Of a stretch of 64,000 nucleotides of DNA, positions 28,207 to 37,991 are shown piece after piece. The stretch's first letter is position 1. The number at the start of each line of letters is the position of its first letter. Source of the stretch: Dysgonomonas sp. BGC7 (GTDB taxonomy: Bacteria > Bacteroidota > Bacteroidia > Bacteroidales > Dysgonomonadaceae); contig NZ_CVRP01000010.1 in NCBI RefSeq assembly GCF_001261735.1, forward strand, positions 62,001 to 126,000, written 5' to 3'. A model generated the notes under the pieces. That model was not told the DNA's origin and did not search any database. It saw nothing but the letters and a program-made list of their open reading frames with translations. The position numbers and the translations under genes were made by a program.

Positions 28207-29577
28207 TTAATTACCGTCTACAAACTGCTTATATGAAATGGGAAAATACTTTACAGGATCTTCTACTTTCATCAAGTGATATATATTGAATTCGTAAACT
28301 TCTCCTACCTTACAGTCGGATGGTGAAAATGGAAATGCCAAGTTTCCGGCAGTAGAAATACGTCCTTCGTATCCAAAATGAAGCATTGTGCTGCGGGCAA
28401 ATCCACAGATAGTATCGGCCTGATCTTGTGTTGCAGCAACAGCCTCTATTACGATAGCTAGTTCATGGGCCACACGGTTATCTATGCCGGGAAATAATCC
28501 CATAACTCCGTTCTTTCCGTATATTTTAAAGTCGAGAAAGAAATCTTTGATACCATAGCTTTCAAAATTGTTTACAACCCTATCTTTTACACTTTGTACA
28601 ATCTCGTCTATTTTTTCTATCATCACAGAGTCTTTTACTGCTGCAACAGAAATAGTTCTGTAACCAACTTTTTTCACACCCTCAAGTTTTACAAAATACT
28701 CCTTGGTTGGAACAAACTTGCTTCCTGTTACTTTCACTTTATTGTCACTTATCTGAGTAAATTCACAGTTGTGTAAGTCGATAGCTCCTCCGGGACCCGG
28801 AAGTATATAGGGATTTGTTTTTTCGTACAATGTGTGTGCTGCCACAGAGAGGGTAGTACATTTGCGCAGAGGCGACAACGGCTCCAGCACAAAGTTGTCT
28901 TTTTGTAAATAGCCGAACATACAGTCGCTACCGCTACCGGGAAGCGCCGCAATGGAGGCACATTCTAATATTTTGCCCAGATGTATTGCCAGTCCTTTGT
29001 CGAATCCTTCTTTTATGGCCAATGCTGCAAAAACAGATGGGTCGTATGATCGGCCGGCAAGGATAACATTAGCTCCATTTTCTAATGCTTTGATGTATGG
29101 TTCTTCGCCCATCTGTGCAACTATACGTACTGCTTCATCCACATCTTTTTCGATAATAGGCTTTGCCGGATGCAGAGGCTCTACATTTCCTTCTGCCAGT
29201 TTCTTCTTTATAAGCTCTTTGTCAAGCTCCGATTGTATGACAGCAAACTTGAAGGTCAGCTTTTTCTCCTGAGCTATCTCTTCTATTATTTTTATACAAA
29301 ATTCTACGTGAGGTCGACCACCACATCCTCCACCTGTGCCTATAATGACAGGTATGTTGGCTTCTATAGCGGCGGGTATCATTATTTCGAGGTCTCTTTT
29401 TACTGAGTTGTAGTCGGTAAAAGACTTTTCTGCACCCAGATAATAAGGTCCCGGATCGGTTGATCCGGCATCTACAGCAATAACATGAGGTTTACGTTTC
29501 ATACCTTCGGAGAAGGATTCCATCGGAAACCCATATCCAAGTATTGCTGTCGGTGAAAGGATTCTTATTTCTTCCAT
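28207..29577 (-). CDS. AtuA family protein (DUF1446)
   Basis: 456 aa. The N-terminal half shows the family opening: ILSPTAILGYGFPMESF, VDAGSTDPGPYYLG, and the glycine-rich IIGTGGGCGGRPHVEF (about 78-93). AtuA was named from acyclic terpene degradation in Pseudomonas, but its reaction is unproven. Here it sits after mal and before the hydratase genes, and no recognisable citramalate lyase is present in the operon, so a role in cleaving or activating citramalate is an attractive guess. That is inference only. Confidence 0.8.
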   Translation of the reverse strand: MEEIRILSPTAILGYGFPMESFSEGMKRKPHVIAVDAGSTDPGPYYLGAEKSFTDYNSVKRDLEIMIPAAIEANIPVIIGTGGGCGGRPHVEFCIKIIEEIAQEKKLTFKFAVIQSELDKELIKKKLAEGNVEPLHPAKPIIEKDVDEAVRIVAQMGEEPYIKALENGANVILAGRSYDPSVFAALAIKEGFDKGLAIHLGKILECASIAALPGSGSDCMFGYLQKDNFVLEPLSPLRKCTTLSVAAHTLYEKTNPYILPGPGGAIDLHNCEFTQISDNKVKVTGSKFVPTKEYFVKLEGVKKVGYRTISVAAVKDSVMIEKIDEIVQSVKDRVVNNFESYGIKDFFLDFKIYGKNGVMGLFPGIDNRVAHELAIVIEAVAATQDQADTICGFARSTMLHFGYEGRISTAGNLAFPFSPSDCKVGEVYEFNIYHLMKVEDPVKYFPISYKQFVDGN

Positions 29578-29597
29578 TAGGTATTGCTTTATGATTA

Positions 29598-30842
29598 TTA
29601 CAATTTATTTTTAAGGGCTAATATGCGTTGCATTTCGTTATACACAAGCATATAACCTTCATCTACTCCCATTCCCGGTTTAGCTAATATTTGTATAGGA
29701 TTAGTAGCCATTGCTATATGGGCACATATTTCGGTAGAGCGGTTAGTTTCGTTGCAGGTTCCTCCCAAGTAAGCACCCATATTGTTTTCTTTACAATAGA
29801 TAACAGCTTCTATAGAATTGTTGATACCTCCCAGATCGGGTGTTTTTATCTGAGCCATATGACCGGCTTTGCGCATTGCAAAGTCTCTGATATCTTCCAG
29901 TGTATTGCACCATTCGTCTGCTACTATCTCTACTTTTGATCCTTTAGAGTCAAGTAAACGACGAATAGAACTCAATGCTTCTATCTGCGCTTCCTTTTCT
30001 CCCATATCTACAGGGCCTTCTACTCTGAGCCTGAAAGGAGAGGCTATCTTTTCCAGAGAGATTATATAATCTGCTATTTTCTCAAAATTATTGTCGAATA
30101 CGATTCCTAGTGTTCCATATACATCTATATGTAAAACAGGGTTGTATGACTCGTAAGGTTTAAACTTGAGAATCCGTTTTCTAAGCCATTCGAGATAAGC
30201 TTTGATTTTTTCGCCTTCCAACCCTACTTTTTCTTCTACATGATTGAAAAGTGCATGTGGCAGAACATCGGCACCCTTCATTATCATTTTGTCGGCATTG
30301 TTGTACCTGTCATCTCCCGATTGAGAAAATATAGGAGTGATTGAGTCAGCTATCTGAGTGCCATACTCTTCGGCTATCACTTGAGCCATTAGTTTCGATT
30401 TGCTTTTGGCTACAGCATCAAGACAGGCTTGTGTTACTCCGTAGCGGATAGCTGTATGGTATACTTTTCCGGTCGATGGATTGATATGTTTATCTATAAT
30501 ATCAGCCAACTGGCGAAATGATGTTATTTCTTTTCCTTTATATAGTGGAGCAATTTCTTTCTCGATAATAGGAATGAAGTCTTTTGCCAAAAATAAAGGA
30601 TCTCTCCCTGCTGCTCCCGAATATTGTACAGCAGCGCAGTCGCCATGAGCTATAGCTCCGTTTTCTAGAATAAACAATACAGAAATAGATTCGCCGGCTT
30701 GTCTTACTGAAGTAAAACCTTCTGTAACAGGTGTTCCTTTATAGAAAGAACCATCATTTTTAGCTCCTGCTTTGATTGCTTTTTGATCGTCAAAGTAAAA
30801 ACCTGTTTTTCCCTGAGCGCATACTACATCTACAATTTTCAT
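29598..30842 (-). CDS. mal: Methylaspartate ammonia-lyase
   Basis: 414 aa, the normal length. It removes ammonia from (2S,3S)-3-methylaspartate to give mesaconate. It belongs to the enolase superfamily; the family's catalytic histidine lies in the PHALFNHVEEK block and the catalytic lysine in MAQIKTPDLGGINN, both present. The opening MKIVDVVCAQGKTGFYFDDQ is also typical. It lies between glmE (20-base gap) and the atuA-like gene, as expected for the second step of the methylaspartate pathway. Confidence 0.96.
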   Translation of the reverse strand: MKIVDVVCAQGKTGFYFDDQKAIKAGAKNDGSFYKGTPVTEGFTSVRQAGESISVLFILENGAIAHGDCAAVQYSGAAGRDPLFLAKDFIPIIEKEIAPLYKGKEITSFRQLADIIDKHINPSTGKVYHTAIRYGVTQACLDAVAKSKSKLMAQVIAEEYGTQIADSITPIFSQSGDDRYNNADKMIMKGADVLPHALFNHVEEKVGLEGEKIKAYLEWLRKRILKFKPYESYNPVLHIDVYGTLGIVFDNNFEKIADYIISLEKIASPFRLRVEGPVDMGEKEAQIEALSSIRRLLDSKGSKVEIVADEWCNTLEDIRDFAMRKAGHMAQIKTPDLGGINNSIEAVIYCKENNMGAYLGGTCNETNRSTEICAHIAMATNPIQILAKPGMGVDEGYMLVYNEMQRILALKNKL

Positions 30843-30862
30843 AGTTATATGTTTTAAGTTTG

Positions 30863-32323
30863 TTATTTATGGTCACTGGGTCTTCCTACAAGAAATCCTT
30901 TTCCTATCGCATATACGTCATCTATAACCATCTGAAAGCTAATAGCTCGTTTTTCGTAGGCTGCTCTTTCTTCTAGTTTTTGTCGGTGAAATATGCGAAG
31001 GTCGTCTGTTAAAGGAATATTACCCGGATCGAGGAAGCGTATTGCTCCGGAATTGTCTCGTGCAGGCATTACTTTACCCGCATTGAATTTACTCGGAGCA
31101 AAAGGTACATCTATTACACCTGCTTCGAATGCAGCAATAGTTCCTTTTGCATAGTCTCCTTTTCCGAATTCTTCTACTTTATCTAAGATACATTTCATTT
31201 CCTGTTCGATAATCCGGCTTTCTGATATTACGGCCGGTATGTCTACAAAGCTTTGATCTTTGAGCATTGAAGTTAATTGTCTTGTAGCTTTCAGCCCTGC
31301 CGCATTAGCCTCTTTAGTAGGCACACCCATTGCTTCGTGAGGAGTTTTTACTATAACCTTTGTTGCTCTGGCCAATACGGCAGCCGCAGCACCCCATGAG
31401 ATAACAGCAAAAGATTTGGATTCGTCTTGCGGAAAGCCTCCCATCCATTGATGAAATACTGTTGTAACCTTAACGTCATGGAATCCAAAACGATCAAGGT
31501 ATATTCTTGTCAAATTATTAAGAGATCTTATGGCAGCAACATCCTGTATGAGGTTGCCACATTGCCCATAACCTACAGTGATGTCCTTGACTCCTTGTGT
31601 TGCAGCCAATAGAGCTTCTATTACAGCTACAGAGTTAGATATACATGGAGGTACCAATGTGCCGGTGAGAGGGCCGAAAGGTTCTCTGTTGATAGAAATA
31701 CCTGCTTCTTCATACAGCCCTATTAGTCGATCGGAATATTGCCAATGGGCTATTGTTTTTTCCAGTGAATGGTTTTTAGAGTAAGGGATGTTGTAAGATA
31801 TACCACCGCCTTCGTATGACGTAAACCCTCCCGCAATGGATATTTCTGTCAAAAGTCTGGCGTCAGGGGTTCCGTGACGTACTTGTACTGGACTCTTAAG
31901 CGAAGAGGTAACAGTTCTACATATATCTACTCCATAGTTTACGGCAGGAAATCCATTGAGCATAGAACGTCCACTTTCTTTACTCTTTTCTATACCTATT
32001 TCAGCTTCTTTATATCTGTTGAGGCGGGTATAGCTATCTATAGTGCTTGGCAGCAGGTCTGCTTCTCCCTCTGTTTCCAGATATTGTAAAAGTTTGATGT
32101 GTTCGGTGTAGAGGGCTACTCCGGCACGAGGCTGAATCAGTGTGATTCCTTCTTTCTTCGCTTTTTCCATCTTATCTCCGAATCGTTTTCCTATCGGGAT
32201 GGAATTTTGATATTTCACTGCCTCGTCAAAATCTACATTTTTACCTGTAGGCCATTGTTCAAGCACTTCTTTGCGCTCGGCAAAGAAGTTGTCATTAGAA
32301 AGTTTTACGTTTTTAATTTCCAT
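30863..32323 (-). CDS. glmE: Glutamate mutase epsilon subunit (methylaspartate mutase E)
   Basis: 486 aa. With glmS and adenosylcobalamin it rearranges L-glutamate to 3-methylaspartate. Typical blocks: [68 protein letters not shown] and [12 protein letters not shown]. The open frame runs 50 codons further upstream into glmL, but I chose the ATG at 32323 because it has a strong ribosome binding site (GGAGGGG, 8 bases before) and starts with the normal MEIKN; the longer version would overlap glmL. Confidence 0.95.
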   Translation of the reverse strand: MEIKNVKLSNDNFFAERKEVLEQWPTGKNVDFDEAVKYQNSIPIGKRFGDKMEKAKKEGITLIQPRAGVALYTEHIKLLQYLETEGEADLLPSTIDSYTRLNRYKEAEIGIEKSKESGRSMLNGFPAVNYGVDICRTVTSSLKSPVQVRHGTPDARLLTEISIAGGFTSYEGGGISYNIPYSKNHSLEKTIAHWQYSDRLIGLYEEAGISINREPFGPLTGTLVPPCISNSVAVIEALLAATQGVKDITVGYGQCGNLIQDVAAIRSLNNLTRIYLDRFGFHDVKVTTVFHQWMGGFPQDESKSFAVISWGAAAAVLARATKVIVKTPHEAMGVPTKEANAAGLKATRQLTSMLKDQSFVDIPAVISESRIIEQEMKCILDKVEEFGKGDYAKGTIAAFEAGVIDVPFAPSKFNAGKVMPARDNSGAIRFLDPGNIPLTDDLRIFHRQKLEERAAYEKRAISFQMVIDDVYAIGKGFLVGRPSDHK

Positions 32324-32343
32324 TTTTTTAACCCCTCCACAGG

Positions 32344-33726
32344 TTATATTAGTTGTGTTTCTTTTTTTATTAAATCTAATGCTAGATCGGGATCTACGAT
32401 GCTTAAGAGTCCCATTGAGGCAAAAATATATTTCTTGTCGAGCATATATTGGGGACTCTTGGGTCTCATGCAATTATATTTTTTAGGATTGTATTTTACT
32501 CCGTCTAGAATTTTAGCTGGCTGATGACTGTTTATAATAGCTCCCCCTATACCTATAACCAAAGGGATATCAGATAAGTCTTTTCCTATGATTGAATATA
32601 TTTCGCCGATGGGTGAGTAGGTACTTTCCCAATATCCACAATGTCTTTCTACTGCAATACTCACAGCTTCTCTGGCAAGAGATTCTTCTATAAGATGCTC
32701 TTTGGAGTTGCTTTCTGTTATTGTATTAGGATTGTTTGTACAAAAGGCAACCCAATCTGCTACTTCTTTTTTACCTATTCCTGTTTCTGTCTCGAATGTG
32801 TCAATATCAAGTTCGCTAAATAGAGAATTTAGACTGTATCTCATGCCTAAATCACCTTCTACAGTGCGTTTGCTGAAAGGTTCAGGCAAACCTTTTACAA
32901 GCATATTTTCCATTGTAGGATCACCTTTAGCCATAGAGTAAATGTCGGTAGTAGCGCCTCCTAGGTCAATAGCCATAAATTCTCCTATGCCTGCATTTGT
33001 CTTAGTACCCTTGCTTAGCAATTCGCATGCGTTCATTACAGCCAAAGGTGTTGGTATAACTTCTCCTGCTGATATTTTTTGTATAGCAGCTAGGCCTTTT
33101 GCTTCTACTATTTTTTTTATAAATAATTCTTTGATAGCCTTTCTTGCCGGTTCAATCTCAAGCTTGTTGAATGATGGCATAACATTATCTGTTATAATGT
33201 AATCTTTTTCCGATTTTTTAAATATGGTGTCCAGCTCATGTGATGCACTTTTGTTTCCTGCAATTATAATAGAGAAGTCCCGGTTTATTTCGCACAAGCG
33301 TTTTGCATTAGAAATAATAACATCTTTATTTCCTCCGTTCGTACCTCCACAAAGAAGTATCAGATCCGGATCTATATTATATATTTCGTCTTGTTCTGTT
33401 TTGGAAATCTCGAACGAGTAGGCTTTTACAACTTTCGCACCTGCACTAGAGGCCGCCATTTTAGCCGCTTTTGCAGTCAGTTCGGGTACAAAACCAAGCG
33501 CAACCATTTTTAAACCACCCCGAGCGCTACTGCAACAGAGTAATTGATCATAGTTAAATTTTCCGATCTTCGCTTCCAGACTTTGTAGTGCATTGTTAAA
33601 TCCCACCATAATGTCGGTATCTATGGTGGTGAAGGCACTAGCTGTACCTAGTATCGAGTGTTTTTCGGAATCTATGACTGTTAGTTTTGTATATGTGCTT
33701 CCAAAATCAGCAGTCAGGTATTTCAT
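32344..33726 (-). CDS. glmL: Glutamate mutase accessory protein GlmL (reactivase)
   Basis: 460 aa. ASKHA-type ATPase fold: phosphate loop 1 in [15 protein letters not shown], phosphate loop 2 in [14 protein letters not shown], and an adenosine-type loop near VIGIGGAI. GlmL (MutL) proteins are encoded between the two mutase subunits and are thought to reactivate the enzyme by exchanging damaged cobalamin. Here the order glmS, glmL, glmE is kept, with gaps of 5 and 20 bases. Confidence 0.93.
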   Translation of the reverse strand: MKYLTADFGSTYTKLTVIDSEKHSILGTASAFTTIDTDIMVGFNNALQSLEAKIGKFNYDQLLCCSSARGGLKMVALGFVPELTAKAAKMAASSAGAKVVKAYSFEISKTEQDEIYNIDPDLILLCGGTNGGNKDVIISNAKRLCEINRDFSIIIAGNKSASHELDTIFKKSEKDYIITDNVMPSFNKLEIEPARKAIKELFIKKIVEAKGLAAIQKISAGEVIPTPLAVMNACELLSKGTKTNAGIGEFMAIDLGGATTDIYSMAKGDPTMENMLVKGLPEPFSKRTVEGDLGMRYSLNSLFSELDIDTFETETGIGKKEVADWVAFCTNNPNTITESNSKEHLIEESLAREAVSIAVERHCGYWESTYSPIGEIYSIIGKDLSDIPLVIGIGGAIINSHQPAKILDGVKYNPKKYNCMRPKSPQYMLDKKYIFASMGLLSIVDPDLALDLIKKETQLI

Positions 33727-33731
33727 TCAAA

Positions 33732-34136
33732 TCAACTTAAAAGTTCATTCAAATCACTTATCGTTGTTTCAATTGTTGTTCCGGGAGGGTATGCTCTGGT
33801 AAACCCCATCGAGATGAAGCGTTTTTCAACGTCTGCAAAGTCTTGTTTTCCCACAACCAGATTTCCTCCGGCCAATAGAGGGATTTTCGTAAGACCTGCT
33901 TCCTCGCATTTTTCCCTCAGTCCATTACAGTCAATCTCTCCATGTCCATATAGGGAAGATACCACAATTGCATCGGCGTTTGTCTCTAGTGCTGCTGCAA
34001 TAAATTCTTCTTGCGATACCATTACTCCAAGATTAATAATGTTAAATCCTGCATCTTCTAGTGCAAATGCCAGAATTTTATTGCCCACAGCATGTACGTC
34101 GGCCCCAATAACTCCTGTTACAATCGTTTTTTTCAT
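33732..34136 (-). CDS. glmS: Glutamate mutase sigma subunit, B12-binding
   Basis: 134 aa, the usual length. The cobalamin-binding DxHxxG motif is DVHAVG (about residue 14-19), with [14 protein letters not shown] and the closing [11 protein letters not shown] that hold the nucleotide tail. First gene of the operon, so the whole fermentation operon of nine genes is read from its promoter. I looked for a cobalamin riboswitch in the short leader and found no room for one. Confidence 0.96.
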   Translation of the reverse strand: MKKTIVTGVIGADVHAVGNKILAFALEDAGFNIINLGVMVSQEEFIAAALETNADAIVVSSLYGHGEIDCNGLREKCEEAGLTKIPLLAGGNLVVGKQDFADVEKRFISMGFTRAYPPGTTIETTISDLNELLS

Positions 34137-34170
34137 AGCAAATGGTTATATTAGAACGGTTAATACGCAT

Positions 34171-34178
34171 CAAAGATA
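34171..34178 (-). promoter_or_regulatory. Probable -7 element for the glm operon
   Basis: On the minus strand TATCTTTG fits TAnnTTTG and lies 35 bases before glmS. No TTG at the expected -33 spacing. Confidence 0.5.
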
Positions 34179-34399
34179 GTATATATTATAATTAAAAAAA
34201 TAAAAAATGGATTTATTTTGTGTCAAAATGATTTTTGTGCGCTACATCCAATTTGTCTTGATTTGTTTGTATTTTTATTCAATATTAGAGCCCTTTCTTT
34301 TACTTCTGTCTGAGGTGATGATTTGTCTTATATTTTATAAAATATCTTTATTGAAAGCAGAATCCATTTTTACAAATCCCGAACTTTATAAAAAAAATG

Positions 34400-34407
34400 T
34401 ATCTTTG
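34400..34407 (+). promoter_or_regulatory. Probable -7 element for the MlaE-like gene
   Basis: TATCTTTG, 41 bases before the permease start. The rest of the 34137-34447 gap is AT-rich and shows no gene that I would defend. Confidence 0.5.
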
Positions 34408-34447
34408 TCTAGTTTTACAAATTAATGCGTAATAGAACTCAAAATAT

Positions 34448-35197
34448 ATGCTTTTAACATCTTTATTTGAGAAATTAGGACGATATACACTTCTTATGCA
34501 AAAGGTTTTGGCTAAACCTCAGAAGTGGAATGTTTTTTTTCGTCAGTTTTTGGCTGAGGTCAATAAGCTTGGGGTAAACTCTATTTGGATAGTGATTATT
34601 ATATCCTTTTTTATTGGAGCCGTTATTGTCGTGCAAATAAAATTGAATATCGATTCTCCGTTTATGCCACGCTATACTGTAGGGTATGTATCTCGGGAGA
34701 TTTTGATATTAGAGTTTTCATCCACCATTATGTGTCTTATATTGGCCGGAAAGGTAGGTTCTAATATTGCCTCTGAAATAGGAACAATGCAGGTTACAGA
34801 GCAAATAGATGCTTTAGAGATAATGGGAGTTAATTCTGCTAATTATATTATTCTTCCTAAGATTATTGCTCTTATGGCTTTTATTCCTGTTTTGGTTATT
34901 TTAAGTATGTTTTTTGGAGTGATAGGCGGCTTTGGAGTATGTATATTAGGGGATGTGATGCCCGCAGATACATTTCAATACGGACTACAGTTCTTCTTTA
35001 AAGAATTTTATGTTTGGTATGCAATAATAAAAACTATAATATTTGCCTTTATTATTGCTTCTATTGCTTCTTTCTATGGCTATTCGGCCCGGGGTGGTTC
35101 TCTTGATGTGGGTAAAGCCAGTACAGACTCTGTAGTTATGAGTAGTATTCTTATCTTGGTTGCCGACTTATTACTTACACAATTGATGATGTCATGA
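34448..35197 (+). CDS. MlaE-family ABC transporter permease
   Basis: 249 aa with about five or six membrane helices. Family blocks: FFIGAVIVVQIKLN, YVSREILILEFSSTIMCLIL, AGKVGSNIASEIGTMQVTEQ, IDALEIMGVNSANYIILPKI and a final AIIKTIIFAFIIASIASFYGY. MlaE with MlaF and an MCE protein moves phospholipids between the inner and outer membranes. It overlaps the ATPase gene by 4 bases (ATGA). The MCE (MlaD) partner is not next to it here. Confidence 0.92.
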   Translation: MLLTSLFEKLGRYTLLMQKVLAKPQKWNVFFRQFLAEVNKLGVNSIWIVIIISFFIGAVIVVQIKLNIDSPFMPRYTVGYVSREILILEFSSTIMCLILAGKVGSNIASEIGTMQVTEQIDALEIMGVNSANYIILPKIIALMAFIPVLVILSMFFGVIGGFGVCILGDVMPADTFQYGLQFFFKEFYVWYAIIKTIIFAFIIASIASFYGYSARGGSLDVGKASTDSVVMSSILILVADLLLTQLMMS

Positions 35198-35967
35198 TAG
35201 AAGTAAAAAATCTTTATAAGTCATTTGATGGCAGAGAAGTTCTTAAAGATATAAGTATTCTTTTCGAAGCAGGAAAAACAAATCTGATAATAGGGCGAAG
35301 CGGATCGGGAAAAACAGTGTTACTTAAGAATCTGGTAGGACTTATGCGCCCCACTAGTGGACAAATACTGTATGATGGACGTGACCTGACCAAGATGAAA
35401 CCACAGGAAGTGAAAGCTCTTCGCCAGGAAATGGGTATGATATTTCAAGGCTCAGCTTTGTTCGATTCTATGACTGTGTTCGAGAATGTAAACTTTCCGC
35501 TAATGATGTTTTCTTCAATGTCGAAGGCAGAGCAGGCTAAACGTACTCAATTTTGCCTCGAGCGTGTAAATCTTGCCGATGCCGGACATTTATATCCGTC
35601 GGAAATAAGTGGGGGTATGATGAAGCGGTCTGCAATAGCCAGAGCTATAGCTCTTAATCCAAAATATTTGTTTTGTGACGAACCAAACTCAGGGTTAGAT
35701 CCACAAACATCTCTTGTTATAGATGACCTTATCCATGATATTACTAAGGAATATAATATAACGACTGTAATCAATACCCACGATATGAACTCCGTGATGG
35801 GGATAGGCGAACGTATAAATTATATAAAAGAAGGTAATCTGGAATGGCAGGGAACTAGTGGAGAAGTGATGAGTTCTACTAACGAAGATTTTAACGACTT
35901 CGTTTTTGCATCCGATCTTTTCAAAAAAGTAAAGGCCGCAGAAAATGCAGGCAATAAACTGACATAA
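35194..35967 (+). CDS. MlaF-like ABC transporter ATPase
   Basis: 257 aa. Walker A GRSGSGKT (34-41), Q-loop in GMIFQGSALFDSMTV, signature ISGGMMKR, Walker B YLFCDEPNSGLDP and switch histidine NTHD. ISGGMMKR instead of LSGGQ is normal for the MlaF group. Partner of the overlapping MlaE-like permease; drives lipid transport across the envelope. Followed 9 bases later by the exonuclease gene. Confidence 0.92.
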   Translation: MIEVKNLYKSFDGREVLKDISILFEAGKTNLIIGRSGSGKTVLLKNLVGLMRPTSGQILYDGRDLTKMKPQEVKALRQEMGMIFQGSALFDSMTVFENVNFPLMMFSSMSKAEQAKRTQFCLERVNLADAGHLYPSEISGGMMKRSAIARAIALNPKYLFCDEPNSGLDPQTSLVIDDLIHDITKEYNITTVINTHDMNSVMGIGERINYIKEGNLEWQGTSGEVMSSTNEDFNDFVFASDLFKKVKAAENAGNKLT

Positions 35968-35976
35968 ATATAGGAA

Positions 35977-36741
35977 ATGAAAATAATATCATATAACGTC
36001 AATGGCATTCGTGCTGCTGTAAGTAAAGGTTTGTACGACTGGTTGGAAAAAGAATCTCCCGACATTCTATGCCTACAAGAAATAAAAGCTATGGAGGAGC
36101 AAATAGATGTACTTACCATACAATCGCTCGGTTATCATTACTATTTTCATCCGGCAGAAAAGAAAGGCTATAGCGGAGTAGGAATCTTGACAAAGCGCAA
36201 ACCTGATTTTGTAAAATCAGGTATGGACATGCCTGCTTATGATAGAGAGGGCAGAGTCTTGCGAGCCGATTATGGCGATATGACTGTTATTTGTGTTTAT
36301 ATACCGTCAGGAACAATGGGAGACGTACGTCAGGATGTAAAAATGAGTTTCCTTGCCGACTTCACTAATTTTATAAATGAACTAAGAAAAGAACGTCCGC
36401 AAATATTAATTTGTGGCGATTACAATATCTGCCATAAACCTATTGATATCAACCATCCGGAACGGCATACCAAAAGCTCAGGCTTCTTACCTGAAGAACG
36501 TCAATGGTTTGATGAGTTTGTAGATACAGGGTTGATTGATACATTCAGGGTATATGACCAAAGTGCTGAGAAATATACGTGGTGGAGTTATAGGGCAGGA
36601 GCCAGAGGCAAAAACTTAGGCTGGCGTATAGACTATCATTTGATATCGGAAGCTGCTAAGCCTCGTCTCAATGCTGCTCGTATTCTTAATGAAATTGACT
36701 TCTCAGATCATTGTCCTATCGTTGTTGAAATGGACTTTTGA
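35977..36741 (+). CDS. xth: Exodeoxyribonuclease III
   Basis: 254 aa. AP endonuclease and 3'-5' exonuclease of base excision repair. Motifs: [28 protein letters not shown] (metal-binding Glu), [24 protein letters not shown] and the terminal [10 protein letters not shown] with the catalytic Asp-His. Length and order are normal for the ExoA/Xth family. Confidence 0.95.
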   Translation: MKIISYNVNGIRAAVSKGLYDWLEKESPDILCLQEIKAMEEQIDVLTIQSLGYHYYFHPAEKKGYSGVGILTKRKPDFVKSGMDMPAYDREGRVLRADYGDMTVICVYIPSGTMGDVRQDVKMSFLADFTNFINELRKERPQILICGDYNICHKPIDINHPERHTKSSGFLPEERQWFDEFVDTGLIDTFRVYDQSAEKYTWWSYRAGARGKNLGWRIDYHLISEAAKPRLNAARILNEIDFSDHCPIVVEMDF

Positions 36742-36758
36742 ACATTGTGTTTTCAAAT

Positions 36759-37100
36759 ATGGAGCAGAATAAAGAAGAAAATATAGGTGATAAAGAAGAC
36801 AGACAAGAGAAAAACAATCCTTTCTTGTCGGGAGCAATCGGAGATATATTGGATATTCCAATAAATATCGTGAAAGAATCTCTTAATTTACCATCAACCA
36901 ATAGTACTGCAAAGGATACAGTTGATGATACTAGTGTTTTTGATAATATATCAGAAACGATAATTTCAGTAAAGGATTCTATAGTAGAACATACAGGAGA
37001 TATATTAGAGAACACTGTAAAGGTAGCAGGAGAAGCTAGTGGAAATATTGTAGACTCTATTGGGGACGCAATAAGCAATATAGATTTAATTAATAACTGA
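36759..37100 (+). CDS. Small acidic hypothetical protein
   Basis: 113 aa from the ATG at 36759; the frame also runs back to a TTG at 36738 inside the end of xth. After a polar head the sequence has an amphipathic repeat of about 11 residues (FDNISETIISVKDSI, EHTGDILENTVKVAG, GNIVDSIGDAISNI), like proteins that coat membranes or form long helices. No signal peptide, no cysteine. I do not recognise a family. It may be cotranscribed with xth. The coding call rests on position and the regular repeat. Confidence 0.55.
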   Translation: MEQNKEENIGDKEDRQEKNNPFLSGAIGDILDIPINIVKESLNLPSTNSTAKDTVDDTSVFDNISETIISVKDSIVEHTGDILENTVKVAGEASGNIVDSIGDAISNIDLINN

Positions 37101-37101
37101 T

Positions 37102-37120
37102 AATTTGTTATAAACAAATT
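37102..37120. terminator. Small hairpin before sufC
   Basis: A perfect 8-bp stem (AATTTGTT, AACAAATT) with a 3-base loop, directly after the small acidic gene. No T run, so it is only a weak terminator candidate. The rest of the gap to sufC (37121-37232) holds no clear promoter match. Confidence 0.35.
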
Positions 37121-37232
37121 GTATGGTTAATTTTGTCAACGAAAGCAATTTGGAATTGAACATATATCATTTCTTAGTGTTCAATAGGAGAGTAACGCTA
37201 AGAATTTAATTTTTAACAATAGCAAAATAATA

Positions 37233-37991
37233 ATGGCCAATTTATTAAACATAAAAAACTTACATGCAAATATAGAAGGTAAGGAGATTTTGAAAGGATT
37301 GAACCTCGAAGTAAATGAAGGCGAAATTCATGCCATAATGGGACCTAACGGAGCAGGCAAAAGCACATTGGCTTCTGTGTTGGTAGGTAATCCAAGTTTC
37401 GAAGTAACCGAAGGTGAAGTGGACTTCAGAGGGCATGATTTACTTGATATGGATCCTGAAGACAGAGCTCGTGAAGGGCTTTTTTTAAGTTTCCAGTATC
37501 CTGTAGAAATTCCCGGCGTAAGCATGACAAATTTTATGCGTGCATCGCTAAATGAGATACGCAAGCACAAAGAACTTGAGCCTATTTCTGCATCAGACTT
37601 TTTGAAGATGATGCGTGAAAAACGAGAACTGGTGGAATTAGATAAAGACCTTGCCGGACGCTCTGTAAACGAAGGCTTCTCGGGTGGAGAAAAAAAACGT
37701 AACGAAATATTTCAGATGGCTATGCTGGAACCCAAACTGGCAATTCTGGACGAAACCGATTCTGGTTTGGATATAGATGCATTGCGTATAGTTGCAGCAG
37801 GTGTTAATAAGTTGCGTAGCAAAGACAATGCTACTGTAGTTATCACGCACTATCAACGTTTGCTTGACTATATCAAACCTGACTTTGTACACGTATTGTA
37901 CAAGGGACGTATAGTGAAAAGTGCAGGCCCTGAATTGGCTCTGGAACTAGAAGATAAAGGTTACGATTGGATTATTAAAGAATTTCAGTAA
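37233..37991 (+). CDS. sufC: Fe-S cluster assembly ATPase SufC
   Basis: 252 aa. Walker A GPNGAGKST (37-45), signature FSGGEKKRNEIFQ, Walker B LAILDETDSGLDID, HYQRLL switch. The SufC-type signature FSGGEKKR and ETDSGLD are diagnostic. It acts in the cytosol with SufB and SufD to build Fe-S clusters. The last base overlaps the sufD start. A sufB gene is expected next to it but is not upstream here. Confidence 0.95.
   Translation: MANLLNIKNLHANIEGKEILKGLNLEVNEGEIHAIMGPNGAGKSTLASVLVGNPSFEVTEGEVDFRGHDLLDMDPEDRAREGLFLSFQYPVEIPGVSMTNFMRASLNEIRKHKELEPISASDFLKMMREKRELVELDKDLAGRSVNEGFSGGEKKRNEIFQMAMLEPKLAILDETDSGLDIDALRIVAAGVNKLRSKDNATVVITHYQRLLDYIKPDFVHVLYKGRIVKSAGPELALELEDKGYDWIIKEFQ

Noticed and set aside
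32324-32473. 50-codon N-terminal extension of glmE
   Set aside because: It overlaps glmL in another frame, shows no family similarity, and a strong ribosome binding site precedes the ATG at 32323.
34137-34200. Cobalamin riboswitch before glmS
   Set aside because: The putative -7 element leaves a leader of only about 30 bases, far too short, and I see no B12 box.
34207-34425. 72-codon open frame rich in Phe, Leu and Ile before the MlaE-like gene
   Set aside because: Hydrophobic content reflects the T-rich DNA; it overlaps a promoter element and has no ribosome binding site.
36716-37117. 133-codon open frame on the minus strand opposite the small acidic gene
   Set aside because: It is rich in Ser, Ile and Phe as expected for the reverse of an acidic gene, overlaps the end of xth, and shows no domain.
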